From NCBI RefSeq assembly GCF_007002745.1, contig NZ_SGNY01000003.1, forward strand, positions 372,001 through 436,000: 64,000 bases of DNA, written 5' to 3'. Below, piece by piece: positions 51,134 to 59,532 of this stretch. Position 1 is the stretch's first letter; each line of letters starts with the position of its first letter. The stretch is from Martinezella rhizogenes (GTDB lineage Bacteria; Pseudomonadota; Alphaproteobacteria; Rhizobiales; Rhizobiaceae). A program made the translations under genes and the position numbers. The notes beneath the pieces were generated by a model, which worked only from the letters and a program-made list of their open reading frames with translations, made no database searches and had not been told where the DNA came from.

Positions 51134-51257
51134 CTTGATCGGCGCGCGGGGCGCAACGCAGGAAGATCAACGGAAAATTGACCGGACGGTTGCGGGCCTT
51201 TGTGGTGGCGACGTTTGGAACCGGGACGAATGCGCCCGTCATGGAAAAGGTCGCTGA
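51018..51257 (+). CDS. Putative outer-membrane lipoprotein spanin (Rz1-like)
   Basis: 79 residues with a lipoprotein signal ending at C21 (LTIALAGC). It begins inside the preceding gene in a different frame. It would span the periplasm with the inner-membrane partner to fuse membranes at lysis. An AAAGG-like RBS precedes the ATG. Confidence 0.7.
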   Translation: MRQGIGRTTLVIVLTIALAGCGISGPGDVSGLRRVVGIDLIGARGATQEDQRKIDRTVAGLCGGDVWNRDECARHGKGR

Positions 51258-51258
51258 C

Positions 51259-51582
51259 ATGCCGGAAAAGTACACCTCTTTCATCGAACTGATGAATGCG
51301 TGGGTTGGTGGTGCATTCACCACTATCATCGCCTCCCTGCTTGGCCGCTTCATGTGGCACGGTAATGAGGCGAGGAAAGGTCGCCGCAAATTCTTCGGCG
51401 TCGAACTGTTTTGGGAACTGCCGGTCGCGCTCGGCATGGCGGTCATCGGCGAAAGCGCCGCCGCCTACGCCGATCTTGGTCAACCTGCATCAACCGGGTT
51501 GATTGCGCTTCTGGCCTATCTCGGGCCGCGTGGTGTCGAAGCGCTCTTCCATAAATGGTTTGACCGCCGCATGGCCGGTTGA
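51259..51582 (+). CDS. Holin (LydA / holin-3 family-like)
   Basis: 107 residues. Three hydrophobic parts (about 15-32, 50-70, 75-92) and WVGGAFTTIIASLLGRFMWHG, KFFGVELFWELPVALGMAVIG, LLAYLGPRGVEAL fit this holin group. An ATG at 51241 is a possible earlier start. Completes the lysis cassette with the endolysin and spanins. Confidence 0.8.
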   Translation: MPEKYTSFIELMNAWVGGAFTTIIASLLGRFMWHGNEARKGRRKFFGVELFWELPVALGMAVIGESAAAYADLGQPASTGLIALLAYLGPRGVEALFHKWFDRRMAG

Positions 51583-51804
51583 CCAATCGTGCAGATCTTA
51601 TCGAAACCGCCTTGGAATGTCGGCCAAGACTAATTGCATAAAACGTAGATCACGGTTCTCATGATTGCAATCAGTTGTTGCGATTTTGCCGCTAGTTTGC
51701 AAAACGTTGTCCGCAGCCAGGAATTGACCTCCGCCGAGAGTTGACCTTGAATATTAGTGCGCCCAGAAGATGCAATTAAAATTGTGTGTCACTCAAAAGG
51801 AACT

Positions 51805-53910
51805 ATGATCGTGCGCGATCTCGTAGTAATGCCAAAAAAAATCCTGTTGATAAAATTGGACCATATCGGAGATTTTGTTCTAGGCTTATCTGCCTTCAAG
51901 AAAGTGCGCGATACCTATCCTGCAGCAGAGATTACCATGCTGTGTGGTCCTTGGAATGTCGCAATCGCTAAGGCAACTGGACTATTCGACGTCGTGCACG
52001 GTTTTCGTTTTTTTCCGGAACAATCCGGGAAATGGGCAGAGCGAGGCGATTTTGACAATTTCTCTTTTAAGAGACTTGGTCTCAAGGGTTTTGACGTCGC
52101 CATAGACCTCCGGGATGCGCCTGATACTAGATTTATACTAGACTTAGTTGGTGCTAGTTATAGGGCTGGATTCGCAGCGGACGGCGTGTCACATCACATG
52201 GACCTTGCACTTCCTTCCGGCGCATACAGTTTCGGGCGAGGCGAGAGGGTGCACCACTCGACACTACAAGAGCTTCTAATATCTGCTGTGATAGCCAAGC
52301 AGACTGAGATGCATAACTTGTATTCGATCCTTGAAAGAGTTGCTTCTAAGGAAGTCCCAGCTCCGTTGTTGAGGATGGGGCGTGGCCCTATCGTCGGCAT
52401 TAACTGCGGATCAGGGGACGTCGCGAAAAATTGGCCCATCAGAAACTTTCTAAGTTTTGCTGAGCGACTCATTCTTGAGTACGACGCAACAATAGTAGTT
52501 TTTGGCTCTCCATCACAGCTATCGGAAGGCGAGACTATTCAAAAGCGATTGCGTAGTGATCGCGTAATAAATTTGGTCGGCAACCTCTCAATTGGACAAT
52601 ATATATCAACTGTCCGGGATCTAGATTTGTTTGTAGGAAATGACACTGGAACAACACACATTGCAGCATGCTTAGATGTCCCCACCTTGTGTTTATTTTC
52701 GGGAGCGACCTTTATTGAGTCACATGGTGCGCGGGGTAATAATTGTATCGTTGTTCCTGCGATGATATTTGGAAACGCATCTACGATTTCAATGATGGAC
52801 GTATGGACATCGGTAAAAAAATTGCTTGACCACCGATTCTGCGTGATCAAAGAAGACATTAAATTAAACAATGAGGCGTCAATAAACTTTATAATAATTG
52901 ACAACAAGCCGTACAAGCAGGATTTTCGAAAGTATATTGCTAGAAGCGCTCTAAAGGATGGAGCAAATATATTACATATTCAATGCAGCGAAAATTTCGT
53001 GCTCACATTGAACGAAAATATTATCGACGAAGTTCAGGGCTATTTGTTGGGTCCCGATGTCGCGCGTAGGGTCGTGCGACTTCTCGGAGATAAACCAACA
53101 ATAGTGTTCGTCGGTTTGGGGACGCCTATGGAGGTCAAGAGATTCGTTCGACCGCTAAAGCAGCTACTTTCGCGAAACGTCGTGTACTATGACGTTTTTG
53201 ACTACTTCCGTTACGGCTCTAGAGGTCGCGACTTAATTATGCGCGCTAAGCTTGATTACTTGTGGCGACGAGTTTGTGATAGAAAGTTGTTGCTGGACTG
53301 CGGAATTAAATTTCTTTATCCGCGGAAGTCGCGATGGCTTACAAACGCTTCGCATCTTGATAGGTTGGATAAGGGAGAACCCGCTGATATCAGTCAACCA
53401 ATAGTATACATCGGCTCAATTGATGAACGCGTAGATTTTCATCTCTTGAAGCGAATGGCTTTGAACGGGATCAAGATCGATATTTTCGGTAGAGTGCACC
53501 AAGAGAACGAGAAAATTTCGCAGCTACTGAAAGAACTTATCGAGTCGTCATCCTATATTAGTTATCACGGAGAATATGACAACGATGAACTTCCTGCCAT
53601 ACTTAGGAATTACCACGTTGGACTGCTGCCATATGTCTCTAATACGATGACAAAGCATATTAATCCTGACAAGGCGTACCATTATCTGAATGCGGGCCTC
53701 GAAGTCATCGCGACCCAAATACCCCAGACGAAACGAATGCAGAAGTTTGTTCACTTGATCAAGGATGATTTGACAAAGGAACGGCTTTGCCTGCTTATCG
53801 ACGGTCAACAAAAAGCGCATTTGTGGTCTCAAAAAGCCAACGGCTGGGAAGCCCGTTGGCGGGAGTTGAAGCAGATGTTCCAGCACGACCTGAATAAGAA
53901 ATATCGTTGA
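51805..53910 (+). CDS. Two-domain glycosyltransferase (GT9-like plus GT4/GT1-like)
   Basis: 701 residues. An N-terminal part (about 8-345) resembles heptosyltransferases of family GT9: ILLIKLDHIGDFVLGLSAFKKV, LFVGNDTGTTHIAACLDVPTLCLFSGAT. A C-terminal part (about 400-690) resembles a GT-B enzyme: GLGTPMEVKRFV, YIGSIDERVDFHLLKRM, HGEYDNDELPAILRNYHVGLLP. The DNA is markedly AT-richer than the rest of the prophage, with many ATA, TTA and AGA codons, so it was acquired recently from another source. Probably modifies surface polysaccharide of the lysogen. AAGGA favours ATG 51805; a GTG lies at 51757. Confidence 0.8.
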   Translation: MIVRDLVVMPKKILLIKLDHIGDFVLGLSAFKKVRDTYPAAEITMLCGPWNVAIAKATGLFDVVHGFRFFPEQSGKWAERGDFDNFSFKRLGLKGFDVAIDLRDAPDTRFILDLVGASYRAGFAADGVSHHMDLALPSGAYSFGRGERVHHSTLQELLISAVIAKQTEMHNLYSILERVASKEVPAPLLRMGRGPIVGINCGSGDVAKNWPIRNFLSFAERLILEYDATIVVFGSPSQLSEGETIQKRLRSDRVINLVGNLSIGQYISTVRDLDLFVGNDTGTTHIAACLDVPTLCLFSGATFIESHGARGNNCIVVPAMIFGNASTISMMDVWTSVKKLLDHRFCVIKEDIKLNNEASINFIIIDNKPYKQDFRKYIARSALKDGANILHIQCSENFVLTLNENIIDEVQGYLLGPDVARRVVRLLGDKPTIVFVGLGTPMEVKRFVRPLKQLLSRNVVYYDVFDYFRYGSRGRDLIMRAKLDYLWRRVCDRKLLLDCGIKFLYPRKSRWLTNASHLDRLDKGEPADISQPIVYIGSIDERVDFHLLKRMALNGIKIDIFGRVHQENEKISQLLKELIESSSYISYHGEYDNDELPAILRNYHVGLLPYVSNTMTKHINPDKAYHYLNAGLEVIATQIPQTKRMQKFVHLIKDDLTKERLCLLIDGQQKAHLWSQKANGWEARWRELKQMFQHDLNKKYR

Positions 53911-53923
53911 TAGAAGGTATAGC

Positions 53924-54502
53924 ATGAAACTGCACTTAGGTTCTGGATTAAATATCCTCACAGGCTGGACCAACACCGATGTAGAGATTGGTGATGACGC
54001 TGTGATGTTTTTGGACTTTACCAAAAAGTTCCCTTTCGAAGATGAGTCTTTTGACGCCGTTTTCTCGGAGCACGCGATCGAGCATGTCCAGAAGTCAGAA
54101 GGTCACTTCATGCTGTCTGAAGCCTTTCGCGTTTTGAAGCCAGGGGGGAGCTGTAGGATCGTAACGCCGTGCCTAGAGAATATGGCTAAGCTAATTTTCT
54201 ATCCGGATGGGCCTGTAGCAACGCGTTATGTTGAGTGGTTTAAGAAATTTGTAGATGACGATTCGTCTACGATTTATGATGCGTTTAATAAGATGTTTTA
54301 CGGGCATGGGCATCGCCACATATACTCAAAACATGAGCTATTTAACGTACTGTCGACAGTTGGTTTCGTGAATCTAGAATACTTTGATACAGGGGTTTAC
54401 GGGAACAGCGTCTTCTCTGGTGTAGACAGCCACGGAAAATGGATCGGCGACGATATAGCTCGGATAGAGAGCGTGGCTATCGAGTGTCGCAAACCGGAAT
54501 AG
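53924..54502 (+). CDS. SAM-dependent methyltransferase, class I
   Basis: 192 residues. MKLHLGSGLNILTGWTNTDVE at the start and FEDESFDAVFSEHAIEHV, EAFRVLKPGGSCRIVTP are typical of methyltransferases that act on sugars in polysaccharide clusters. It follows the glycosyltransferase by 13 bp with the same AT-rich style. Probably methylates the sugar made or transferred by its neighbour. Confidence 0.85.
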   Translation: MKLHLGSGLNILTGWTNTDVEIGDDAVMFLDFTKKFPFEDESFDAVFSEHAIEHVQKSEGHFMLSEAFRVLKPGGSCRIVTPCLENMAKLIFYPDGPVATRYVEWFKKFVDDDSSTIYDAFNKMFYGHGHRHIYSKHELFNVLSTVGFVNLEYFDTGVYGNSVFSGVDSHGKWIGDDIARIESVAIECRKPE

Positions 54503-54799
54503 TTCCATGAAGGTGACTCGCTTGTAAATAGTCCAAGGGCTAAACTCTCGCCGGACGGGGGTGGCGTCCATCCGCATGTATATCCCCGGCCCATGGCTGC
54601 GATGGCGATGGATAGCTGATTTTGCAGATGGTAGATTTCGTTCCACGGCGGCAAAAGCGTCGCCGTCATGGCATTGGATAACATAGGCCGCGATATCGTC
54701 TGGTTGTTTGATTGCGTTGGGGCGCACGTTTCCAAACTCCTGTTTCAGAGCCGCAAAATTCCCCTGTCATAAAAAGGCGCGCGCCCCCGCGCCGGTTAA
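54503..54799. other. Interval without supported gene
   Basis: About 300 bp between the methyltransferase and the SOS-box gene. Minus-strand frames here run into the 3' end of the methyltransferase and lack clear family features or RBS. It may be a decayed gene. A GGCGCGCGCC-type palindrome lies near 54777-54793. Confidence 0.4.
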
Positions 54800-55039
54800 T
54801 CAGTCTGGCATAAGGTCGGCGATTTGCCCGTGCTGGACCAGCAGACGAGGATTAGCCATGCTGCCGCTTTCCTCGTCCACAGTGACGGCATAAGCCGCTA
54901 CGCCGATGTGGCGCGGTGCCATGGCGCTCGCCATTTTTTCGGCGGATGCTGCGTTGGTTGCAGGGCGCATATCGCCCGGAACGATCCCGTAGCGCCCCTT
55001 TTTGAACTGCACCACGATGATCTTTTCGGCGTCTGACAT
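54800..55039 (-). CDS. SOS-box-controlled small prophage protein
   Basis: 79 residues: MSDAEKIIVVQFKKGRYGIVPGDMRPATNAAS at the start, then SAEKMASAMAPRHIGVAAYAVTVDEESG. It lies at the attR end, opposite in direction to the late genes. A perfect alphaproteobacterial LexA box lies 20-34 bp upstream of its ATG, within a putative promoter. By analogy with Tum of coliphage 186 it could be an SOS-induced antirepressor, but the sequence itself shows no known family. The frame is open 18 codons further upstream, through the box. Confidence 0.65.
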   Translation of the reverse strand: MSDAEKIIVVQFKKGRYGIVPGDMRPATNAASAEKMASAMAPRHIGVAAYAVTVDEESGSMANPRLLVQHGQIADLMPD

Positions 55040-55058
55040 ATCACTTACTCTCTCGTTT

Positions 55059-55073
55059 GTTCTATAAATGTTC
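55059..55073 (-). promoter_or_regulatory. LexA (SOS) box, GTTC-N7-GTTC
   Basis: GTTC at 55059-55062 and GTTC at 55070-55073 with TATAAAT between them is a perfect match to the alphaproteobacterial SOS operator. On the minus strand a -35-like TTGACT lies at 55093-55088, so the box covers the expected -10 region. An overlapping palindrome TTCTCATTTTGAGAA (55071-55085) may bind a second regulator. Confidence 0.75.
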
Positions 55074-55219
55074 TCATTTTGAGAAAGAGTCAATATGGAG
55101 TGCCTTCGCCATGTTTCAGGACCAGCAAGGTTTTACAGCGCTATTGAAAACATTGGGAGAATTTTGACGCGAGAGGCGGAGTTTTACCCATAAAGTATTG
55201 AAATATTTACGATAGATCG

Positions 55220-55266
55220 AGCTTCCCAAGCTGAATACGAGGGTTCGATTCCCTTCACCCGCTCCA
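55220..55266 (+). repeat. attR: right 47-bp copy of the core site
   Basis: Identical to 11621-11667. It contains only the 3' part of tRNA-Gly (anticodon arm to CCA) and is not a functional tRNA by itself. It marks the right prophage end and the left edge of the older island. Confidence 0.95.
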
Positions 55267-55302
55267 GCCACCTTTCCAACAAGATCAACGACGTCCACCA
55301 AG

Positions 55303-55323
55303 CGCTGATTTTTCAGCGTTTTT
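55303..55323 (+). terminator. Intrinsic terminator past attR
   Basis: CGCTGA/TCAGCG with a TTTT loop is followed by TTTTT. Lying 37 bp past the tRNA fragment, it could be the terminator used for tRNA-Gly before the prophage inserted. No clear terminator follows the intact tRNA at the left end. Confidence 0.75.
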
Positions 55324-55429
55324 GCCTCGCGCGCGCGTAAGGTCGTGCAACAGTATGCAGTGACATCCAGCAATTTTGTCGGTAAAAATCACGGTACTCG
55401 TCATCGTGGTAGGAAGCCGATACCGTAAA

Positions 55430-56642
55430 ATGGCACTGACAGACATTCAGGTTAAGAACGCTAAAGCCGACAGCAAACCGCGCAAGCTGTCTGATGAGAA
55501 GGGGCTTTATCTTTACATATCGGTTGCCGGCGGCAAGTCTTGGCGCTTCGATTACGATTTTTTCGGAAAGCGAAAAACACTGACGATTGGGCAGTACCCG
55601 ACGGTGGGGCTGGCGGACGCCCGTCGATTGCGCGACGAGGCGAAGAAGAAGCTCTCTGAGGGCCTAGACCCGTCGCTGGCGAAGAAGCGTGATCAGCTTG
55701 CTGCCAAGGCCGCTGCCGGAAACACCTTCGGCGTCATTGCGGATGAGTTCATTGAAAAGCTGAAACGCGACAAGCGCGCAGAGCCCACAATCACCAAAAA
55801 CAAATGGATGTTGAAAGACCTTGCCGAAAAGCTGGGGCCTTACCCGGTTACTCAGATCACGGCGCGTGACGTTCTTGCCGTGCTGATCAGCATTGAAAAG
55901 AGCGGCCGTGTGGAGCGCTCTGGCTACTCGCGCTGCCATTGGTCGCGTGTTTCGCTACGCCATCGCGACAGCGAGGGCCGAGAATGACCCGACGTCGGCA
56001 CTACGTGGGGCTCTCCAACGCCATGTGCCGGTCAACCACGCCGCCTTAACGACGAAGGCTGAGATGGGCGGCTTGATGCGTGCCATTTATGGCTACGAGG
56101 GTTGGCCCTCGTTGGTGGCTGCCTTGAAAATCCAAGCCTTGTGTTTTGCCCGTCCCGGTGAGACGCGCTCGATGGAGTGGACGGAGTTAGATTTTGATAA
56201 GTTAGTTTGGACCATACCCGCAGAGAAAACCAAAATGCGCAGAGAGCATCATGTGCCGCTTTCGACACAAGCAGTGGAAGTTCTCACGGAGATGAAAGAG
56301 CTGTTTGGCGATAAGCCCTATGTCTTCCCTTCAATGATGTCCGGCAAGAAGATTCTATCCGAAAACTCCATGAACTCCGCTTTGCGGCGCATGGGTGTAA
56401 CAGAGGCCCAGCATACCGCCCACGGCTTTCGTTCTTCCTCCAGCAGCATATTGAACGAGTCTGGAGAGTTCAGCATCGATGCTATCGAAGCTCAGCTTGC
56501 GCATCTCGATACGCGGGCCGTTAGACGTATCTACAATCGGGCCACATATTGGGGCGAGCGAGTGAAGATGATGCAGTGGTGGGCGGACTTGCTGGATGAA
56601 GAGCGTGTCCAAAACCGAAGCTTGGCTGAGACTGCTGACTAA
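55430..56642 (+). pseudogene. P4-type integrase, frameshifted
   Basis: The N-terminal part (MALTDIQVKNAKADSKPRKLSD, DUF4102 domain) reads in one frame to about 55910. The catalytic part reads in the next frame (from about 55905: AIGRVFRYAIATARAENDP onward), with R in FARPGETRSME, HGFR, LAH and tyrosine in IYNRATYW. The net shift is +1 near 55905-55935, so the protein is broken. It begins about 160 bp past the tRNA fragment and points the same way as the tRNA, as P4-type island integrases do. It probably mobilised the island that carries the two-partner secretion genes. Confidence 0.88.
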
Positions 56643-57105
56643 AAACTTTAAGGTCGAGCGATTTTTGGCAACCGGGAGACTCCGACAGCTTCGTATGCGG
56701 TCACGGACGATCTTCGGAATCCGCGGGCAAGAATGAGAGCTTGCATTGCCTGACTCGGCCCAATGCCAGAGGCATTTTTAGTTTCCTCTTAACTTTGGTC
56801 TTCATCTGTGTCTTGCAGAGAGAGGCGCATTGCGGTAACTTCTGGTTGTTGTTTGACTCGAGGAGCCGAAGGGCTTGAAATTGGCTGATCGCGCTTAAAA
56901 CTCACAGATGAAAAATGATATTCCTGCCATAGTGTTGGTAGAATTGATTATTATGTGAGTTTCTTGGTGTCATCGTTTCTTTAAGCAAATGACTTGCGAC
57001 GATCATCTCGCAATAAAAAATACTACTTTAACGCTTCTTGGGTCAGATGAACTGATCTATTTACCCGGTAGGGGATCGACAGCAAGGACAGCTGCAGAGT
57101 GAAGC
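56643..57105. other. Gene-free region before the two-partner secretion genes
   Basis: About 460 bp, AT-richer than the flanks, with no credible gene in either direction. It probably holds the promoter of the tpsB-lipoprotein-tpsA operon; A/T-rich stretches lie around 56916-56980 and 57010-57035. No motif is strong enough to name. Confidence 0.5.
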
Positions 57106-59025
57106 ATGGGCGGCATTGCCGCGACAAACTTCATCTCCAATGCAGGCCTCCTAAACATGCCCGTTGCTGCTCACATTTCTGCTTGCCGACCGTCACTCCT
57201 TCCGGATTTTTGTCTCGCAATTGTCTCGGCGGTTCGAGTTGCCGCCAAGTCCCCGGTCACTGTGCGGGTAGAGCGGAACGCCTTCGGGAATTCGGGGAAC
57301 GCGCCTAACAGTTTCAAGCGGACCTTTGCCATTTCGCTTTTTGCAAGCCTGCTCGTGTCGGAGCCTGCAACTGCACAGTCGCCCGCCGATGATTTTTCCC
57401 GGCGACAGGATCAGCAACAGCAGCTGCAGCGGCTGGAAAACCTGAAACAGGTCACGCCTGATAGCGTCATTGGCCGTGCGGACCGGACACCACGAGGCGA
57501 CGCGAAGTCCGCTGGTCCATGCTTCGATATCTCACGTGTAGATATCGAAGACGCGACAAGGCTGTCTGCCATTGATCTCGGAAAAGTGACGCGGCGTTAC
57601 GACAATAGATGCATCGGTGTTGCGGATATTACCGCCCTGCTCAAGGCCATCACCGACCTCTATCTGGACAAGGGGTTCGTGACGTCACGTGCCTATGTTC
57701 CCCCACAGGATATTGCCGGAACAGGGGTGCTGCGGCTGGTGGTGGTCGAAGGCATGATCTCGGATATCTACCTCAACGGTCAACCGGCCGGGCGGAACGG
57801 TTCATTCGCTACGGCTTTTCCCGGCGTGAAGGGTGAGGTCGCCAATATTCGCGATATTGAACAGGGGCTAGACCAGATCAACCGCCTGTCATCGAACGAC
57901 GCGAAAACCTCGATGTTGCCGGGTAAGGACGATGGAACGTCCATCCTGAATGTCGAGAACAAGCCGGGCAAGCGCTGGTACGCGAGCATTTCCAACAACA
58001 ACCTCGGTCAAGAGAGTACCGGTTACTCCCAGACCAATGTTTCGTTCGGCTTCGACGACCTGCTGGGCATCAATGATCAGTTGGGTTTCTCCTACGGTCG
58101 GAGCGGCCCGGACTATCCTTGGGACGATGATGGTCGCGGGCACAGCAACAGCTATTCGCTCAATACAAGCGTACCTTATGGCTACTGGACTTTTTCAACG
58201 AATGGGTCCTGGTACGAATACGAGAGCACCATTCCCGGCAATTTTGGACCGATCGAAACCTCGGGCAATTCAGGTCAGGTTGGATTTGGCATAGACCGCG
58301 TCATTCTGCGCGACAAGGATTCCATCACGACCCTCAGAGGCGGTCTCAGCTACAAGCAGACCGACAACTTCCTTCTCGGCAATCGAATTGAGGTTGGAAG
58401 TCGCCGATACACGATAGGCACTCTGGGCCTCTCGCGTTCGCAAAGAATACTGGGTGGCGTCATCGCTCTCGATTTTGCCCTTGATAAGGGTCTTGATCTC
58501 TTCGACGCCGTGGAGGCAGGAGAGCCGGGAGCCGGCACCGCCGATCCTCGGTTCTTGAAATTAAACACGACCGTCAGCGCGACGCGGCCGTTCGAGGCCG
58601 CTGGCCAGCGGTTCGAGTTAGCGACGCTCCTCAATGCCCAATATTCGCCCGACAACATGTTTGGCGCAGAACAGATCGGACTTGGTGGCTCCAGCAACGT
58701 ACGCGGCCTGAGGGAAAGTGTCATATTCGGCAACAACGGGTTTTTCAGCCGTAACGAACTGACGTGGCGGACAATGCCATGGGAGGGTACAAGTCTGGCG
58801 CCCGTTCTGGGCGAATTACGCCCATACCTCGGTCTCGATTACGGCCGCGTGTTTTCACAGGATCGCTTCGATATCTCCGACGGCCACCTCGCAAGCTGGA
58901 CCGTTGGCGCGAAACTCGTGGGCGGCAACATCAGTGCCGATTTCGGCTACTCCCAGGCATTTTCCAGCAGCGTGAGTGGCGGACGCGGAAATCTCATTTT
59001 CGCTAGCGTAACGGCACGCTGGTAG
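57106..59025 (+). CDS. TpsB/CdiB-type outer-membrane transporter
   Basis: 639 residues from the first ATG. ShlB/FhaC/CdiB family. Two POTRA-like domains lie at about 120-290 (CFDISRVDIEDATRLSAIDLGKV, GFVTSRAYVPPQDIAGTGVLRLVVVEG). A 16-strand barrel follows, with LGGSSNVRGLRES as the conserved VRG(F/Y) motif and a final FASVTARW. A signal peptide core (FKRTFAISLFASLLVSEPATA) is found only around residue 70-90, with about 70 residues before it. The true start is therefore probably later, perhaps at a GTG or other codon; I keep the first ATG with doubt. It exports the TpsA protein downstream. Confidence 0.88.
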   Translation: MGGIAATNFISNAGLLNMPVAAHISACRPSLLPDFCLAIVSAVRVAAKSPVTVRVERNAFGNSGNAPNSFKRTFAISLFASLLVSEPATAQSPADDFSRRQDQQQQLQRLENLKQVTPDSVIGRADRTPRGDAKSAGPCFDISRVDIEDATRLSAIDLGKVTRRYDNRCIGVADITALLKAITDLYLDKGFVTSRAYVPPQDIAGTGVLRLVVVEGMISDIYLNGQPAGRNGSFATAFPGVKGEVANIRDIEQGLDQINRLSSNDAKTSMLPGKDDGTSILNVENKPGKRWYASISNNNLGQESTGYSQTNVSFGFDDLLGINDQLGFSYGRSGPDYPWDDDGRGHSNSYSLNTSVPYGYWTFSTNGSWYEYESTIPGNFGPIETSGNSGQVGFGIDRVILRDKDSITTLRGGLSYKQTDNFLLGNRIEVGSRRYTIGTLGLSRSQRILGGVIALDFALDKGLDLFDAVEAGEPGAGTADPRFLKLNTTVSATRPFEAAGQRFELATLLNAQYSPDNMFGAEQIGLGGSSNVRGLRESVIFGNNGFFSRNELTWRTMPWEGTSLAPVLGELRPYLGLDYGRVFSQDRFDISDGHLASWTVGAKLVGGNISADFGYSQAFSSSVSGGRGNLIFASVTARW

Positions 59026-59043
59026 GCTTCAAAAGAGAATATT

Positions 59044-59496
59044 ATGATCAGATCTTCTTTTTACACCTCCAAATTACCTTTCGTATCCGCGCTGGTGGCA
59101 ACGGCCATTGTCGTTTCCGGTTGCGGTGGTCGGGCGGCAAATCCGGTCTCCTCGACCAACCCGGCCGACAGCGCTTTCGATTGCGCCGGCATAAAGCGCG
59201 AATTCGAGGCCAATGAGCGCCAGGTGCTGGCGACGGTGAAAGAACGATCCGATGCGCAGGGTAAGAACGTGGTCCTTGGCGCGACCGGTGTTCTTCTGTT
59301 TTGGCCCGCCCTTTTCTTCATGGATCCGAAATCGCCGGAAAAACTGGAAATCGACGCATTGCGTAACCGCAATCAGGTTCTTGGCGAGATTGCCAGAAGC
59401 AAAAAATGCCCGGCCCCACCGTCGAAGCTGGCAGATGTCTACAAGAAACTCGACAGCAAGCCATCGCCGGCCGACACGAGCAGAAAAGACCGCTAA
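59044..59496 (+). CDS. Small lipoprotein between tpsB and tpsA
   Basis: 150 residues with a lipoprotein signal ending at C27 (AIVVSGC), then a helical region and a hydrophobic stretch near 80-95 (VVLGATGVLLFWPALFF). Placed 18 bp after tpsB and 36 bp before tpsA, so cotranscribed. Some two-partner secretion loci carry such an extra lipoprotein; it may help secretion or protect the producer. No established function. Confidence 0.8.
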   Translation: MIRSSFYTSKLPFVSALVATAIVVSGCGGRAANPVSSTNPADSAFDCAGIKREFEANERQVLATVKERSDAQGKNVVLGATGVLLFWPALFFMDPKSPEKLEIDALRNRNQVLGEIARSKKCPAPPSKLADVYKKLDSKPSPADTSRKDR

Positions 59497-59532
59497 GCCC
59501 AAACTTCCGTCTGCCACGAGAGGCGAACAACA

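Larger units (their letters stand above)
11621..55266. mobile_element. Apparently complete lambda-head/P2-tail prophage, about 43.6 kb
   Basis: Bounded by perfect 47-bp direct repeats at tRNA-Gly(CCC). Contents in order: integrase and leftward early operon, CI/LexA-type repressor with two operator regions, rightward early and replication genes, NusG-like protein, terminator, packaging and lambda/HK97-type head genes, P2-like contractile tail genes, lysis genes, cargo genes, attR. Every structural module expected of a tailed myophage is open, so it may be inducible. I see no clear frameshift in an essential gene except the programmed one in the tail chaperone. Confidence 0.93.

Noticed and set aside
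54374-54735. Two overlapping minus-strand frames after the methyltransferase
   Set aside because: They run antisense into the methyltransferase, lack RBS and family features; a decayed gene cannot be excluded.
55116-55373. 85-codon minus-strand frame across attR
   Set aside because: It reads through the tRNA fragment and terminator; chance frame.
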